A model generated the notes under the pieces. It had not been told where the DNA came from and made no database searches. It was given only the letters and a program-made list of their open reading frames with translations. From Achromobacter pestifer (lineage in GTDB: Bacteria > Pseudomonadota > Gammaproteobacteria > Burkholderiales > Burkholderiaceae_B): a DNA stretch of 64,000 nt. The translations under genes were made by a program, and so were the position numbers. Location of the stretch: assembly GCF_902859625.1 (NCBI RefSeq), contig NZ_CADIJX010000010.1, forward strand, positions 1 to 64,000. The letters are read 5' to 3'. Below, piece by piece: positions 1 through 8,197 of the stretch; position 1 is the stretch's first letter; each line of letters begins with the position of its first letter.

Positions 1-170
1 CTTGTGAATAAGCTCGGGTTTAACCCCTTGCTTAATCACAGTGCATCGCATCAAGCGCCCACACTTATCGGTTGTTTAATTGTTAAAGAGCGGTACTGCA
101 AATTCTGTACTGCACTTCCGAATCCGGCTCGCTTCGCTTTCGCGTTGCGCGCTGTTTTCAGCAGCAGAGA
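1..170 (-). promoter_or_regulatory. 16S rRNA operon leader (16S gene lies off the left edge)
   Basis: Read on the minus strand this stretch resembles the transcribed leader of a betaproteobacterial rRNA operon. A boxA element is followed by a GTGTGGGCGC segment, as in the E. coli leader, and the region runs out of the window at the left edge. No 16S sequence is visible, so the gene must begin left of base 1. Upstream (higher coordinates) are several promoter-like sequences in the same direction, which argues for a leader rather than a 16S-23S spacer. No tRNA or protein gene is seen here. Confidence 0.75.
81..91 (-). promoter_or_regulatory. boxA antitermination element
   Basis: The minus strand reads GCTCTTTAACA, the canonical boxA bound by NusB/S10. 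It lets RNA polymerase resist Rho in rRNA operons. It lies about 80 nt downstream of the proximal promoter. Confidence 0.85.
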
Positions 171-176
171 AGCGAG

Positions 177-205
177 ATTATGAAGGAGTTTTTTTCGCTT
201 GTCAA
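177..205 (-). promoter_or_regulatory. Proximal rrn promoter
   Basis: On the minus strand a perfect TTGACA -35 (200-205) is followed after 17 bases by CATAAT (177-182). The strength, ideal spacing and position upstream of boxA fit an rRNA promoter. Start of transcription is expected near 170. Confidence 0.8.
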
Positions 206-320
206 GTCAGCGCCACATCGTTTCGCTTTCTTGCCGGCGACCCCTTCAGGCCCACTTCTCTTTAGCAGCTATCGAAACACCAGGGTTAACCCTAAGTTTT
301 CGGCAACTGCCAAGCCTGAA

Positions 321-350
321 ACTATAACACAACTTTTGCAGATTATGCAA
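321..350 (-). promoter_or_regulatory. Second tandem rrn promoter
   Basis: Minus strand TTGCAT (345-350), 18-base spacer, TATAGT (321-326). It is weaker than the proximal promoter but has the same arrangement as its duplicate at 493-522. Confidence 0.55.
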
Positions 351-492
351 CCGGCTTCTGCCTGATTTGCACCCTATCTTGCAACCCCGGCGCTTTCGCG
401 CTGGCTCTGAAATCCAGAGGTTGGTTACTGCTCAGGTGGCTAGCAATTAGATCCGGGAAAACCCTTAATCGTCATCACCAGCCAAGCCCCAG

Positions 493-522
493 ACTATAGC
501 ACGATTTTTGCAGATTACGCAA
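493..522 (-). promoter_or_regulatory. Third tandem rrn promoter
   Basis: Minus strand TTGCGT (517-522), 18-base spacer, TATAGT (493-498), preceded by GTGC. Part of the second copy of the duplicated unit. Confidence 0.55.
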
Positions 523-689
523 CTGGCTTTTGCCTGATTTGCTGCAATCCTTGCAATAACCGCTTGGCGTTCATTCCTGAACCCTTTGCGGCAGACTGGC
601 TGGGTTGCCCCGGGGTTACCCCCTGCCTGGCCTGTTGTGCTTGCTTGGCTTCGCGGCTCAAAAAACTGCTTGAACTGCGAAGGAGCGAG

Positions 690-717
690 ACTATAGCACG
701 GAATTTTTCCGGTTCAA
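690..717 (-). promoter_or_regulatory. Fourth, distal rrn promoter
   Basis: Minus strand TTGAAC (712-717), 16-base spacer, TATAGT (690-695) with the same GTGC before the -10 as the third promoter. The surrounding sequence is otherwise unlike the duplicated unit. Confidence 0.5.
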
Positions 718-798
718 GCCAGGATGACACCCATTTTGCAGAAAGATGAACTTTTTAGGGGACGCACCCTGCCTGCCAAGCTAGTTAGACCCGATCTG

Positions 799-954
799 CC
801 TATATATAGAGGGTTGGATCCTCCTGCGGATGGGGGCTCCGCGCTGAGCCTCCTCTCTCTATATATAAAGGGCTAAGGTACTCAGATAGTACCTATGGTG
901 TCCCCTGAAAGCAGGAGCCCCCGGGTGCGGATCTACATCCTCTATATATAGAGG
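799..954. repeat. Compact inverted-repeat element with TA-rich palindromes
   Basis: Two arms of about 41 bases (799-840 and 914-954) are imperfect inverted copies. Each ends inside with GGGGGCTCC or its complement and starts outside with a CTATATATAG core. The right end, 939-954, is a perfect 16-base palindrome (CCTCTATATATAGAGG). A third, partial copy of the TA core lies inside (859-868). A separate small hairpin, GGTACT/AGTACC, sits at 877-893. No open reading frame fits it. It could be a miniature mobile repeat, a structured RNA or a boundary between the rrn promoters and the regulator gene. Confidence 0.65.
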
Positions 955-993
955 CATCAGCTAGATATGGCGAAACATCAAGAGAGGCATCAA

Positions 994-1470
994 CTACAGC
1001 CTTAGCTCCGTCGTCTCCTTGATCTGCTGAAGTGCGAAGAAGGAGCGCATGTCGATGACCGCCGGATGGCGCATCAGCGTGTCCATGGCAAAACGAGAGA
1101 AATGGGCCAGGTCTGCGACCTGGATGCGCAGCAGATAGTCCATGTCACCGGACATGGCGTAGCACTCGACCACTTCCGGCCAGAGTTGCACATCGCGGGC
1201 GAAGTCGCTCATCGGTGCGTGGCTGGAGCCACTGTGCTTGTTCAACCGGATGTTCACGTAGGCGAGCAGCCCCAAACCGACCTTTTCGGCATCTATCAAG
1301 GCCACATACTTCTTGATGAATCCCTTTTCCTCCAGCCGACGAACCCGGCGCAGGCACGGACTAGGCGATAGGGAAACCCGGTCGGCAAGTTCCTGATTGC
1401 TGAGGCGCCCGTCGCGCTGCAACTCAGCCAAAATCCTTAGATCTGTCCTATCAAGCTCGATGTCAGACAT
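994..1470 (-). CDS. Lrp/AsnC-family transcriptional regulator
   Basis: A 158-residue DNA-binding regulator of the feast/famine (Lrp/AsnC) family. An N-terminal helix-turn-helix (about residues 5-60, including LSNQELADRVSLSPSPCLRR) is followed by an alpha/beta ligand-sensing domain that also mediates oligomerisation. The start at 1470 (MSDIELDRTDL) is chosen because family members begin just before the first helix; an in-frame ATG at 1500 would add ten unconserved residues. It is divergent from hppD with about 157 bases between the starts, so it probably controls tyrosine catabolism as well as itself. That role is inferred from position; the effector could be tyrosine, phenylalanine or another amino acid. 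Confidence 0.9.
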   Translation of the reverse strand: MSDIELDRTDLRILAELQRDGRLSNQELADRVSLSPSPCLRRVRRLEEKGFIKKYVALIDAEKVGLGLLAYVNIRLNKHSGSSHAPMSDFARDVQLWPEVVECYAMSGDMDYLLRIQVADLAHFSRFAMDTLMRHPAVIDMRSFFALQQIKETTELRL

Positions 1471-1496
1471 TTTTTGCCCTGAAAATTTTATATACG

Positions 1497-1509
1497 GCAA
1501 TATTATTGC
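1497..1509. promoter_or_regulatory. Inverted repeat, candidate Lrp-type operator
   Basis: GCAATA-T-TATTGC is a perfect inverted repeat in the AT-rich gap between the Lrp-family gene and hppD, next to TATATA-like promoter sequence. Lrp proteins bind such AT-rich dyads. Binding is inferred. Confidence 0.45.
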
Positions 1510-1627
1510 TCAGACTACCGACTTTCGCGCCATCTTTGCAATTGTCTGCCCGGGGTTCCTTCCTACAATCTGGGTCTAGACTTGAAGAACAAGTCGTCCT
1601 GACAAAACGATGCAAGGGAGCAGATTT

Positions 1628-2740
1628 ATGAGCAGCGCTTTCCAACCCTGGGACAACCCGATGGGCACCGCCGGGTTCGAGTTCATTGAATACGCCGCGC
1701 CGGACCCCGCCGCGCTGCGCAAGGTGTTCGAGCTGCTGGGTTTCAAGGCCATCGCCAAGCATCGCCACAAAGACGTGACCCTGTATCGCCAAGGCGGCGT
1801 CAACTTCCTGATCAACGCAGAACCCGATTCTTTCGCCCAGCGCTTTGCGCGCCTGCATGGCCCGTCGATCTGTGCGATTGGTTTTCGCGTGCAGGACGCC
1901 AATGCCGCCTACAAGCGTGCGCTGGAGCTGGGGGCCTGGGGTTTTGATTCGCACAGCGGCCCGATGGAGCTGAATATCCCGGCGATCAAGGGGATCGGCG
2001 ACTCGCTGATCTACCTGGTTGATCGCTGGACGGGCAAAGAAGGCCACGGCGGGATTGGCGACATCAGCATCTATGACGTGGACTTTGTGCCTGTGGATCC
2101 GGACAACGCGCAAGCCGACCTGAACCACCGCGGCGCTGGCTTGACGCTGGTGGACCACCTTACGCACAACGTGCATAAGGGCCGCATGGCGGAGTGGTCC
2201 GAATTCTACGAGCGCCTGTTCAACTTCCGCGAAGTGCGCTACTTCGATATCGAGGGCAAGGTCACGGGTGTGAAATCCAAGGCGATGACCTCGCCTTGCG
2301 GCAACATCCGCATTCCGATCAACGAAGAAGGCACGGAAGAAAAAGGCCAGATCCAGGAATACCTGGACTTGTACCGCGGTGAAGGCATCCAACACATCGC
2401 CATGGCCACGGAGGACATCTACGGCACCATCGAAGCGCTGCGCAAGACAGGCGTGGTGTTTCTGGACACCCCGGAAACGTATTACGAATTGCTGGATCGC
2501 CGCCTGCCCAACCACGGCGAAGACGTGGCCCGCCTGCAAAAGAACCGCATCCTGCTGGATGGCGCTCCGGGTGGCGGCCTGCTCTTGCAGATCTTCACCG
2601 AAAACCAGATTGGACCGATCTTCTTCGAGATCATCCAACGCAAAGGCAATGATGGCTTCGGCGAAGGCAACTTCAAAGCCCTGTTTGAATCGATCGAACT
2701 GGACCAGATGCGACGCGGCGTGGTGAAGAGCGTCGACTAA
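1628..2740 (+). CDS. hppD: 4-hydroxyphenylpyruvate dioxygenase
   Basis: Converts 4-hydroxyphenylpyruvate and O2 to homogentisate in tyrosine degradation, using non-haem Fe(II) in the cytoplasm. The 370-residue protein has the two-module VOC fold. The expected iron ligands are visible as His177 (VDHLTH), His256 (GIQHIAMA) and Glu334 (FFEIIQRKG), and the C-terminal GFGEGNFKALFESIE segment is typical. The start at 1628 is preferred over 1610 because a GGGAG ribosome-binding site lies about eight bases upstream. A strong terminator follows. The divergent Lrp-type gene is its likely regulator. No homogentisate dioxygenase is adjacent, so the rest of the pathway lies elsewhere. Confidence 0.97.
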   Translation: MSSAFQPWDNPMGTAGFEFIEYAAPDPAALRKVFELLGFKAIAKHRHKDVTLYRQGGVNFLINAEPDSFAQRFARLHGPSICAIGFRVQDANAAYKRALELGAWGFDSHSGPMELNIPAIKGIGDSLIYLVDRWTGKEGHGGIGDISIYDVDFVPVDPDNAQADLNHRGAGLTLVDHLTHNVHKGRMAEWSEFYERLFNFREVRYFDIEGKVTGVKSKAMTSPCGNIRIPINEEGTEEKGQIQEYLDLYRGEGIQHIAMATEDIYGTIEALRKTGVVFLDTPETYYELLDRRLPNHGEDVARLQKNRILLDGAPGGGLLLQIFTENQIGPIFFEIIQRKGNDGFGEGNFKALFESIELDQMRRGVVKSVD

Positions 2741-2790
2741 CCGCTTCCCCCGCCGGCGTTCGATGCCTGGCATCGGCGCCGGCTTTGAAG

Positions 2791-2817
2791 CCTCACCTGG
2801 TGGTGAGGTTTTTTTTT
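2791..2817 (+). terminator. Intrinsic terminator of hppD
   Basis: CCTCACC-TGGT-GGTGAGG hairpin (2791-2808) followed by nine T residues. It sits 50 bases after the hppD stop and before the convergent msrA. Confidence 0.9.
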
Positions 2818-2843
2818 GCCCTCAGCCGTACAGCGCTTAACGC

Positions 2844-3398
2844 TTAGCGCTGCAAGCGGTCCTGGAACTGCTTGCGGAACTTGGCAACCTTGGGCGCGAT
2901 CACGAACTGGCAGTAGCCTTGCTCGGGGTGCAACGCGAAATAGTTGCTGTGATAGTCCTCGGCTTGCCAGAACTTGGTGGGCGGCAACAACTTGGTGATG
3001 ATGGGCGCATCGTAGACCCGCTGGGCTTCGACTTCGGCGATTACGGCCTCGGCCTGTTCGCGCTGGGATTCGTTCTGCCAGAAGATCGCGGATTCATACT
3101 GCGGGCCGATGTCATTGCCCTGGCGTCCCGGGGTGGTGGGGTCGTGCGTGGCGAAGAAGACCCGCAGCAGATCGCTGAATGACAGCTCGGCGGGATCGAA
3201 TTCGACCCGGGCGACCTCGATGTGGCCGGTGTCCTTGCCGCAGACCTGCTCGTAGCTGGGGTTGTCCACATGCCCGCCGCTGTAGCCAGGCAACACGCTT
3301 TTGACGCCCTTCAGTTCCGTGAAGACCGCTTCGACGCACCAAAAGCAGCCGCCGCCGAGAATGGCGACTTCATTGCCTGGGGATGCTTGTTCTGCCAT
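2844..3398 (-). CDS. msrA: Peptide methionine sulfoxide reductase MsrA
   Basis: Reduces methionine-S-sulfoxide in proteins and free methionine, repairing oxidative damage. The 184-residue protein carries the MsrA signature GGCFWC, with catalytic Cys18 and a second Cys21, and the downstream GYSGG and HDPTTPGRQGND motifs of the family. Length is normal for single-domain MsrA; no MsrB domain is fused. It lies downstream of ilvD and the cytochrome gene on the same strand, about 80 bases after the cytochrome stop, so partial co-transcription is possible. A GGCCGC/GCGGCC dyad lies in that gap. Confidence 0.97.
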   Translation of the reverse strand: MAEQASPGNEVAILGGGCFWCVEAVFTELKGVKSVLPGYSGGHVDNPSYEQVCGKDTGHIEVARVEFDPAELSFSDLLRVFFATHDPTTPGRQGNDIGPQYESAIFWQNESQREQAEAVIAEVEAQRVYDAPIITKLLPPTKFWQAEDYHSNYFALHPEQGYCQFVIAPKVAKFRKQFQDRLQR

Positions 3399-3476
3399 GA
3401 CGATTCCTTTCTTGTAGACGGCCGCAACCTGCGGCCGGCGCCCCCGGGCTTCGTGCGCGGGGCATAGAGAATAAGA

Positions 3477-3812
3477 CTACTGCTTGGGCGGCGCCAGCGA
3501 CAAGATCCATTCGGCCAGCAGACGGGCGTCTTCCTGGCTGACATGGGTTTGCGCGGGCATGGGCACGGCGCCCCAGGCACCGCGGCCGCCGCCGCGAATC
3601 TTGCCTGCCAGATAATCCACCATGGCGTCGCCCTGCCCCGCATAGCGCTCGGCCACGCTTTTCAACGGCGGCCCGACACGCTTGGCTTCCACCTGATGGC
3701 AGGCCATACAGGCCTTGCTCTTGGCCAGATCCAGGCCAGTGGTTTGCGCCTGAACCGCGCCGGCGCTCAAGACGCCGGCCACGGCCACCCACAGACTAAT
3801 CTTCAAATGCAT
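3477..3812 (-). CDS. Small periplasmic c-type cytochrome (class I, c551/c552-like)
   Basis: A 111-residue exported electron carrier. A signal peptide (about residues 1-22, ending AVQA) is followed by one haem-binding CMACH motif (Cys35, Cys38, His39). A probable axial Met85 lies in GAVPMPAQ. The final helix ([11 protein letters not shown]) is typical of class I cytochromes c. The start codon lies inside the end of ilvD, giving a 17-base overlap in another frame, so translation may be coupled. The redox partner cannot be told from the sequence; association with ilvD may be only positional. Confidence 0.9.
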   Translation of the reverse strand: MHLKISLWVAVAGVLSAGAVQAQTTGLDLAKSKACMACHQVEAKRVGPPLKSVAERYAGQGDAMVDYLAGKIRGGGRGAWGAVPMPAQTHVSQEDARLLAEWILSLAPPKQ

Positions 3813-5481
3813 CGGTTACTGCCCCACGGCTCGCGGTGCTGGCGAGCTTGCCGAATTTGGCGAGCACACCGCGTGTATAACGCGGCTTGGGTTGAACCCA
3901 GGCCTGTCGACGAGCCGCCAGGTCTTCGTCGCTGATATTGAGCTGCAAGAGCAGCTTGTGGGCATCGATGGTAACCGAATCGCCTTCTTGAATCAGCGCA
4001 ATCGGGCCGCCAACGAAGGCTTCTGGCGCCACGTGGCCGACGACCATGCCCCAGGTGCCTCCGGAGAAACGGCCATCGGTGATCAGCCCCACGGTTTCAC
4101 CCAGACCCTGGCCGACCAGCGCCGAGGTGGGCGCCAGCATTTCCCGCATGCCGGGGCCGCCCTTGGGGCCTTCATATCGGATGACCACTACGTCGCCATC
4201 CTTGATCTGACGCGCCATGATGGCTGTCATGGCATCGTCCTCGGAATCGAAGACGCGCGCAGGACCCGTCATCACGGGATTCTTCAGGCCGGTGATCTTG
4301 GCCACGCAGCCTTCAGGCGACAGGTTGCCCTTCAAGATGGCCAGATGCCCTTGCGGATACAGGGCGCGATCCAACGGCATGATGACATCCTGATCCGCGC
4401 GGGGCGCGTCTGGAATGGCGGCCAGCGTTTCAGCAATGGTCTTGCCGCTGATCGTGATGCAGTCGCCGTGCAGCAATCCGGCGTTGAGCAGCAATTTCAT
4501 GACCTGTGGGATGCCGCCCGCGCGATGCAGATCAGTCGCGACATACTTGCCTGACGGCTTCAGGTCGCACAACACGGGGACGCGCTTGCGGATGCGTTCA
4601 AAGTCATCAATGGACCACGGCACTTCGGCCGCGTGCGCGATGGCCAGGAAATGCAGCACCGCATTGGTCGATCCCCCCGTGGCCATGATGACGGAGACGG
4701 CGTTTTCGATGGACTCCCGCGTGATGATGTCGCGCGGCCGAAGATTGCGTCTGACCGCGTCCACCAGCACCCGCGCCGATTCCGCGGCCGACACGACTTT
4801 TTCCTCGTCTTCGTTGGCCATCGTGCTGGAGTACGGCAGGCTCATGCCCATCGCCTCGAACGCGGAGCTCATGGTATTGGCGGTGTACATGCCACCACAG
4901 GAGCCAGAGCCAGGAATGGCGCATTTTTCGATCTGCTTGAAATCGGCCTCGGGCATGCGGCCCATCGTGTATTCGCCCACGGCCTCGAACACCGACACGA
5001 TGGTGAGGTCGCGGCCCTTGTAATGGCCCGGCTTGATGGTGCCGCCGTAGACGTAGATACCTGGCACATTGGTGCGTGCCAGCGCGATCATGCCGCCCGG
5101 CATGTTCTTGTCGCAGCCCCCGATCACCACCACGCCATCCATCCACTGGCCCTGCGCGGCGGTCTCGATACAGTCCGCGATGACTTCACGCGAGACCAAG
5201 GAATATTTCATGCCCTCGGTACCCATGGACATGCCGTCGGAAATGGTGGGGGTGCCAAACACTTGAGGGTTGGCGCGCGAGGCGCGGATGGCGTCGATGG
5301 CGGCATCCGCCAGGCGCTGCAACCCGCTGTTGCACGGTGTGATGGTCGAGTGGCCGTTGGCTACGCCGACCATGGGGTTGTCGAAATCTGCTTCTTGATA
5401 ACCCAGCGCGTAGTACATGGCGCGGTTGGGCGCGCGCGCGACGCCGTGGGTGATATGGCGGGAACGTTCGTTGTTCGGCAT
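3796..5481 (-). CDS. ilvD: Dihydroxy-acid dehydratase
   Basis: Dehydrates 2,3-dihydroxy-isovalerate and 2,3-dihydroxy-3-methylvalerate to the 2-keto acids in valine, isoleucine and leucine synthesis. The 561-residue length is typical of the shorter IlvD group. The three iron-sulfur ligand cysteines are seen as Cys50 (TPCNSG), Cys123 ([10 protein letters not shown]) and Cys195 ([14 protein letters not shown]). The C-terminal swivelling domain carries [11 protein letters not shown]. It is divergent from lgt and is followed with overlap by a cytochrome c gene. No other ilv gene is in the window. Confidence 0.97.
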   Translation of the reverse strand: MPNNERSRHITHGVARAPNRAMYYALGYQEADFDNPMVGVANGHSTITPCNSGLQRLADAAIDAIRASRANPQVFGTPTISDGMSMGTEGMKYSLVSREVIADCIETAAQGQWMDGVVVIGGCDKNMPGGMIALARTNVPGIYVYGGTIKPGHYKGRDLTIVSVFEAVGEYTMGRMPEADFKQIEKCAIPGSGSCGGMYTANTMSSAFEAMGMSLPYSSTMANEDEEKVVSAAESARVLVDAVRRNLRPRDIITRESIENAVSVIMATGGSTNAVLHFLAIAHAAEVPWSIDDFERIRKRVPVLCDLKPSGKYVATDLHRAGGIPQVMKLLLNAGLLHGDCITISGKTIAETLAAIPDAPRADQDVIMPLDRALYPQGHLAILKGNLSPEGCVAKITGLKNPVMTGPARVFDSEDDAMTAIMARQIKDGDVVVIRYEGPKGGPGMREMLAPTSALVGQGLGETVGLITDGRFSGGTWGMVVGHVAPEAFVGGPIALIQEGDSVTIDAHKLLLQLNISDEDLAARRQAWVQPKPRYTRGVLAKFGKLASTASRGAVTDAFED

Positions 5482-5612
5482 GGTCTGTCTCTCCTGGGCC
5501 GTCGGGGCGCGGACATGGCGAACGCACCCTGGGAAGCTGGCTCGCTTGCATGCATGCGAATCTTCAGTGCTCGCCGGTTATTATCATTCAACTTTATTGT
5601 GTCGGGCAGAAC

Positions 5613-6401
5613 ATGCTGCAATATCCAAAATTCGATCCCATTGCCTTGCAGATCGGGCCGCTTGCCATCCACTGGTACGGCCTGATGTACCTGGCGGGTT
5701 TCGCCCTGGTGTATCTGCTTGGGCGCCGCCGCATCACCAGCGGCCACACGACGTCGTTGAACGTGCGCGACCTGGAAGACCTGATCTTTTATAGCGTGCT
5801 GGGCGTGGTGCTGGGCGGCCGGCTGGGGTACGTGCTGTTCTACAAGCCTGCGTACTACCTGGCACACCCGCTGGAAGTGGCGTACTTGTGGCAAGGCGGC
5901 ATGTCGTTCCACGGCGGCCTGATCGGCGTGATCCTGGTCATGCTGCTGTTTGCCCGCAAGAAGAAACTGCCCTTTTTCGCGGTCAGTGACTTCATCGCGC
6001 CCCTGATTCCGCTGGGCCTGGGTTTTGGCCGGCTGGGCAACTTCATCAATGGCGAGCTATGGGGCCGGCCGACCGACGTGCCGTGGGCCATGGTGTTCCC
6101 CGACAGTGGCGACGGGCTGGCACGCCATCCCTCCCAACTTTATGAATTGGGCCTGGAAGGCATCGTGCTGTTTGCGCTGCTGTGGTGGTTTTCGAGCAAG
6201 CCGCGCCCACTCGGACAGGTGAGCGGGCTTTTCCTGATGGGTTACGGAACGTTCCGCTTCCTGGTGGAATTCACCCGCGAGCCGGACAACTTCCTGGGTC
6301 TGCTCGCGGGTGGGTTGAGCATGGGACAGTGGCTGTCCCTGCCGATGGTCGCCTTGGGCGCCATCATGTTCAGTCTTACTGCAAAACGATCGTCCCGTTA
6401 A
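5613..6401 (+). CDS. lgt: Prolipoprotein diacylglyceryl transferase
   Basis: Transfers diacylglycerol from phosphatidylglycerol to the lipobox cysteine of prolipoproteins, the first step of lipoprotein maturation (here relevant to Pal and other lipoproteins in the window). The 262-residue inner-membrane protein has seven predicted membrane segments. It carries the Lgt signature around [20 protein letters not shown] with its essential arginine. The start at 5613 ([15 protein letters not shown]) matches family N-termini; upstream in-frame residues are unconserved. Its last 26 bases overlap the convergent SIMPL-domain gene. Confidence 0.97.
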   Translation: MLQYPKFDPIALQIGPLAIHWYGLMYLAGFALVYLLGRRRITSGHTTSLNVRDLEDLIFYSVLGVVLGGRLGYVLFYKPAYYLAHPLEVAYLWQGGMSFHGGLIGVILVMLLFARKKKLPFFAVSDFIAPLIPLGLGFGRLGNFINGELWGRPTDVPWAMVFPDSGDGLARHPSQLYELGLEGIVLFALLWWFSSKPRPLGQVSGLFLMGYGTFRFLVEFTREPDNFLGLLAGGLSMGQWLSLPMVALGAIMFSLTAKRSSR

Positions 6402-7131
6402 CGGCGATGCTGACCGTGACGTCTCCCGCTTCCAGCGGGACGTCCGGGCTGTAGCCACCCGAGGCGTCCTTGGCCATGGCGGCAGCGCCCAGCATGCGCG
6501 GCATCGGCACCGCGCCCCCCGAGCCGCCCAATTCCAGCTTGGACAGGCGGTAGCCCGAGAAACCGAATGCATTGGCTGCGGCCAGCGCGCGGTCCTTGAA
6601 GGCTTGGGCGGCTTCTTTCAGCAGCTTGCGCTCTTCGGCCTCGCGGGCTTCGCGCGACAACGAGAAGCTGATGTTGGAAATGGCGGTCTTGTCGGAAAGC
6701 TTGGACGCCAACGCGGCGGCGGCTTCGAAGTCTTTCGATTCCAGCACGACCTCACCCTGACCACGCCACGTGCCGATCTTGCCCTTGCTGTTGGTATTGG
6801 GCCAGACGTTGTAGCCCCCCGTACGGACTTCGACGCCCTTGGTGTCGCGCGCACGCTTGACGACATCGTCCAGCGCGGCGGTCAACTTCTTGCCGGCGGC
6901 GGGCTGATCCGGCGCTTCGACTTCAGCAGACAACGAAATGCGGACGGTGTCCTGTTTGACTTCGGAGGACGCCGCGGCTTGCAGCGTCATTTCCGGCGAA
7001 CGGTTCGTGGACGATTCCGTGGCGACAGGCGCCTGCGCTTGCGCATAAACCGGTTGAACAGCGGCGATGGCGGCCACGGCTGCGCACGCTGCGCCGAGTT
7101 TCGTCAGCGAAAAAACAGGGTGTTTGAACAT
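6376..7131 (-). CDS. Periplasmic SIMPL-domain protein (DUF541)
   Basis: A 251-residue exported protein with a signal peptide ending near residue 30 (PVYAQAQ). The remainder is one SIMPL/DUF541 domain, recognisable from [22 protein letters not shown] and the C-terminal [15 protein letters not shown]. Members of this family are linked to envelope or oxidative stress but their biochemical activity is not firmly established. It lies downstream of zapA and the 6S RNA in the same direction and overlaps lgt tail to tail by 26 bases. Stop-overlap of this size means transcription of the two genes would produce complementary 3' ends. Confidence 0.9.
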   Translation of the reverse strand: MFKHPVFSLTKLGAACAAVAAIAAVQPVYAQAQAPVATESSTNRSPEMTLQAAASSEVKQDTVRISLSAEVEAPDQPAAGKKLTAALDDVVKRARDTKGVEVRTGGYNVWPNTNSKGKIGTWRGQGEVVLESKDFEAAAALASKLSDKTAISNISFSLSREAREAEERKLLKEAAQAFKDRALAAANAFGFSGYRLSKLELGGSGGAVPMPRMLGAAAMAKDASGGYSPDVPLEAGDVTVSIAVNGTIVLQ

Positions 7132-7227
7132 GGACTGGTCCTAGGAGGGAGGACAAAGGGAAGAGCAAGGGGGGATGGTGAGGCACCCGACGCGGACCTG
7201 CACTTAGGGCAGGCCCGCTGGGATAGA

Positions 7228-7408
7228 TGCCCCGCCTGTGCCGTCAAGGCCGGCATCTCGAACCCTAAGGTAAGAGGTGGTCGCGTTCCGCAGAGCGTCG
7301 GGTTCGTCTACGAGAGACGATCACTCCAGCTCTACACTCCCGCAACCATATGCCGAAAGCATAGGTTCAGAGAATGTATGGCCTAGTCACGGACACGGCA
7401 GGGACAAA
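7228..7408 (-). ncRNA. ssrS: 6S RNA (RNA polymerase-binding regulatory RNA)
   Basis: Lies immediately downstream of zapA, the usual location of ssrS in proteobacteria. Read on the minus strand, a closing stem pairs CCCTGCC (near 7397-7403) with GGCGGGG (near 7230-7236). An inner stem pairs CTCTGAACC with GGTTCGAG, and a third pairs GGTTGCG with CGCGACC. The segments CUGAACCUAU and AGGGUUCGAG resemble the matching parts of E. coli 6S RNA. The predicted length of about 181 nt fits the family. Ends are approximate. 6S RNA mimics an open promoter and sequesters sigma70 holoenzyme in stationary phase. Confidence 0.8.
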
Positions 7409-7439
7409 CTGAAAATTCTTGAATACTGCTTATGAACGG

Positions 7440-7751
7440 TTAGAGCAGTTTTTCCTGACCCGACAAGGCGTCATCGAGTACTGCGTTCATGTCCTCAATT
7501 CTACGCTTGAAGTCGCCGACTGCCAAACCGCCCAGCGGACCATCTGGCGCTTTCATGGCGAGGAGTTCGCCCGCGACTTGCAAAGCCGCCATCACGGCGA
7601 TGCGTTCGTTGCTGGAAATCTTGCCCGTTCCCTGAATGCGCAGCATCAGTTGGTCCACATGGCGCACAGCGGCCATCAGCGTGGGCTTCTCTTCAGCGGA
7701 GCATGCCAGGGAGTAGTCGCGTCCCAATATGGTTACATCTACGCGTTCCAT
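7440..7751 (-). CDS. zapA: Cell division protein ZapA
   Basis: A 103-residue protein that binds and bundles FtsZ filaments at the division ring. The N-terminal ERVDVTILGRDYSLACSAEE and the following LMAAVRHVDQLM helix are characteristic, and the C-terminal half is a coiled coil. Its ATG shares one base with the stop of the upstream coiled-coil gene (TGATG), so the two are translationally coupled. 6S RNA follows downstream, the common zapA-ssrS arrangement. Confidence 0.95.
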   Translation of the reverse strand: MERVDVTILGRDYSLACSAEEKPTLMAAVRHVDQLMLRIQGTGKISSNERIAVMAALQVAGELLAMKAPDGPLGGLAVGDFKRRIEDMNAVLDDALSGQEKLL

Positions 7752-8197
7752 CAGTGTTGCTCTCCAGACGGTGCACCCGGCAAGCGGGCCAGCACGGCGT
7801 CGATGCGCTCGCGGGCTGCGGCAGCGGCCACGCGCAAGCGCTGTAGTTCCGTGTCGCGCGTTTGCAGGTTGCCCTGCAATTCGGTTTCCCGGGCGGAGAA
7901 ACGCGATTCGAGCGACTGGCGTTCGGTGGCTTCGCGAGCGAGTTGTTCGCGCAAGGCGACTTCAGCCTGCTGAGCCTGTTCAAGCATGGCGGTGACCGCG
8001 CCGTCATGATCTTGAAGCTTGCTTTGCAGCGTGACGATGTCAGCCTCGCGCTCGGCGGCGCGCTGCTTCAGCACACGCTGCTCAGCTTCAAAGTCATTCA
8101 GGCGGAGGCGCAACGCATCACGCTCTGCGTGGAGTTGGCGGGTGCGTTGCACCAGTTGCCCGATTCGGGCGGCGAGTTGGTCTAGATCTTGCAGCAT
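7751..8197 (-). CDS. Coiled-coil protein upstream of zapA
   Basis: A 148-residue protein that is almost entirely heptad-rich and charged (for example RLNDFEAEQRVLKQRAAERE), so a long parallel coiled coil is expected. No signal peptide or membrane segment is seen. The start at 8197 (MLQDLDQLAARIGQL) is preferred: the 67 extra in-frame residues upstream are unlike a coiled coil and lie in what looks like promoter sequence. Coupling with zapA suggests a division role, perhaps like the ZapB-type coiled-coil proteins found next to zapA in many proteobacteria, but no function is proved by the sequence. Confidence 0.75.
   Translation of the reverse strand: MLQDLDQLAARIGQLVQRTRQLHAERDALRLRLNDFEAEQRVLKQRAAEREADIVTLQSKLQDHDGAVTAMLEQAQQAEVALREQLAREATERQSLESRFSARETELQGNLQTRDTELQRLRVAAAAARERIDAVLARLPGAPSGEQH

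Larger units (their letters stand above)
311..560. repeat. Duplicated rrn promoter unit (two copies)
   Basis: Positions 311-388 and 483-560 are diverged copies of one unit: CAAGCC, then ACTATA, then TTTGCAGATTA, then GCCTGATTTGC in the same order and spacing. The copies sit 172 bases apart. Each carries a leftward -10/-35 pair, so the promoter region appears to have grown by local duplication. Confidence 0.7.

Noticed and set aside
1-13. DnaA-box-like TTATTCACA on the minus strand
   Set aside because: A single imperfect site in an rRNA leader, with no AT-rich unwinding region or companion boxes.
1463-2773. A 436-codon open frame opposite hppD
   Set aside because: Composition-driven shadow in high-GC DNA; hppD on the other strand has clear active-site residues.
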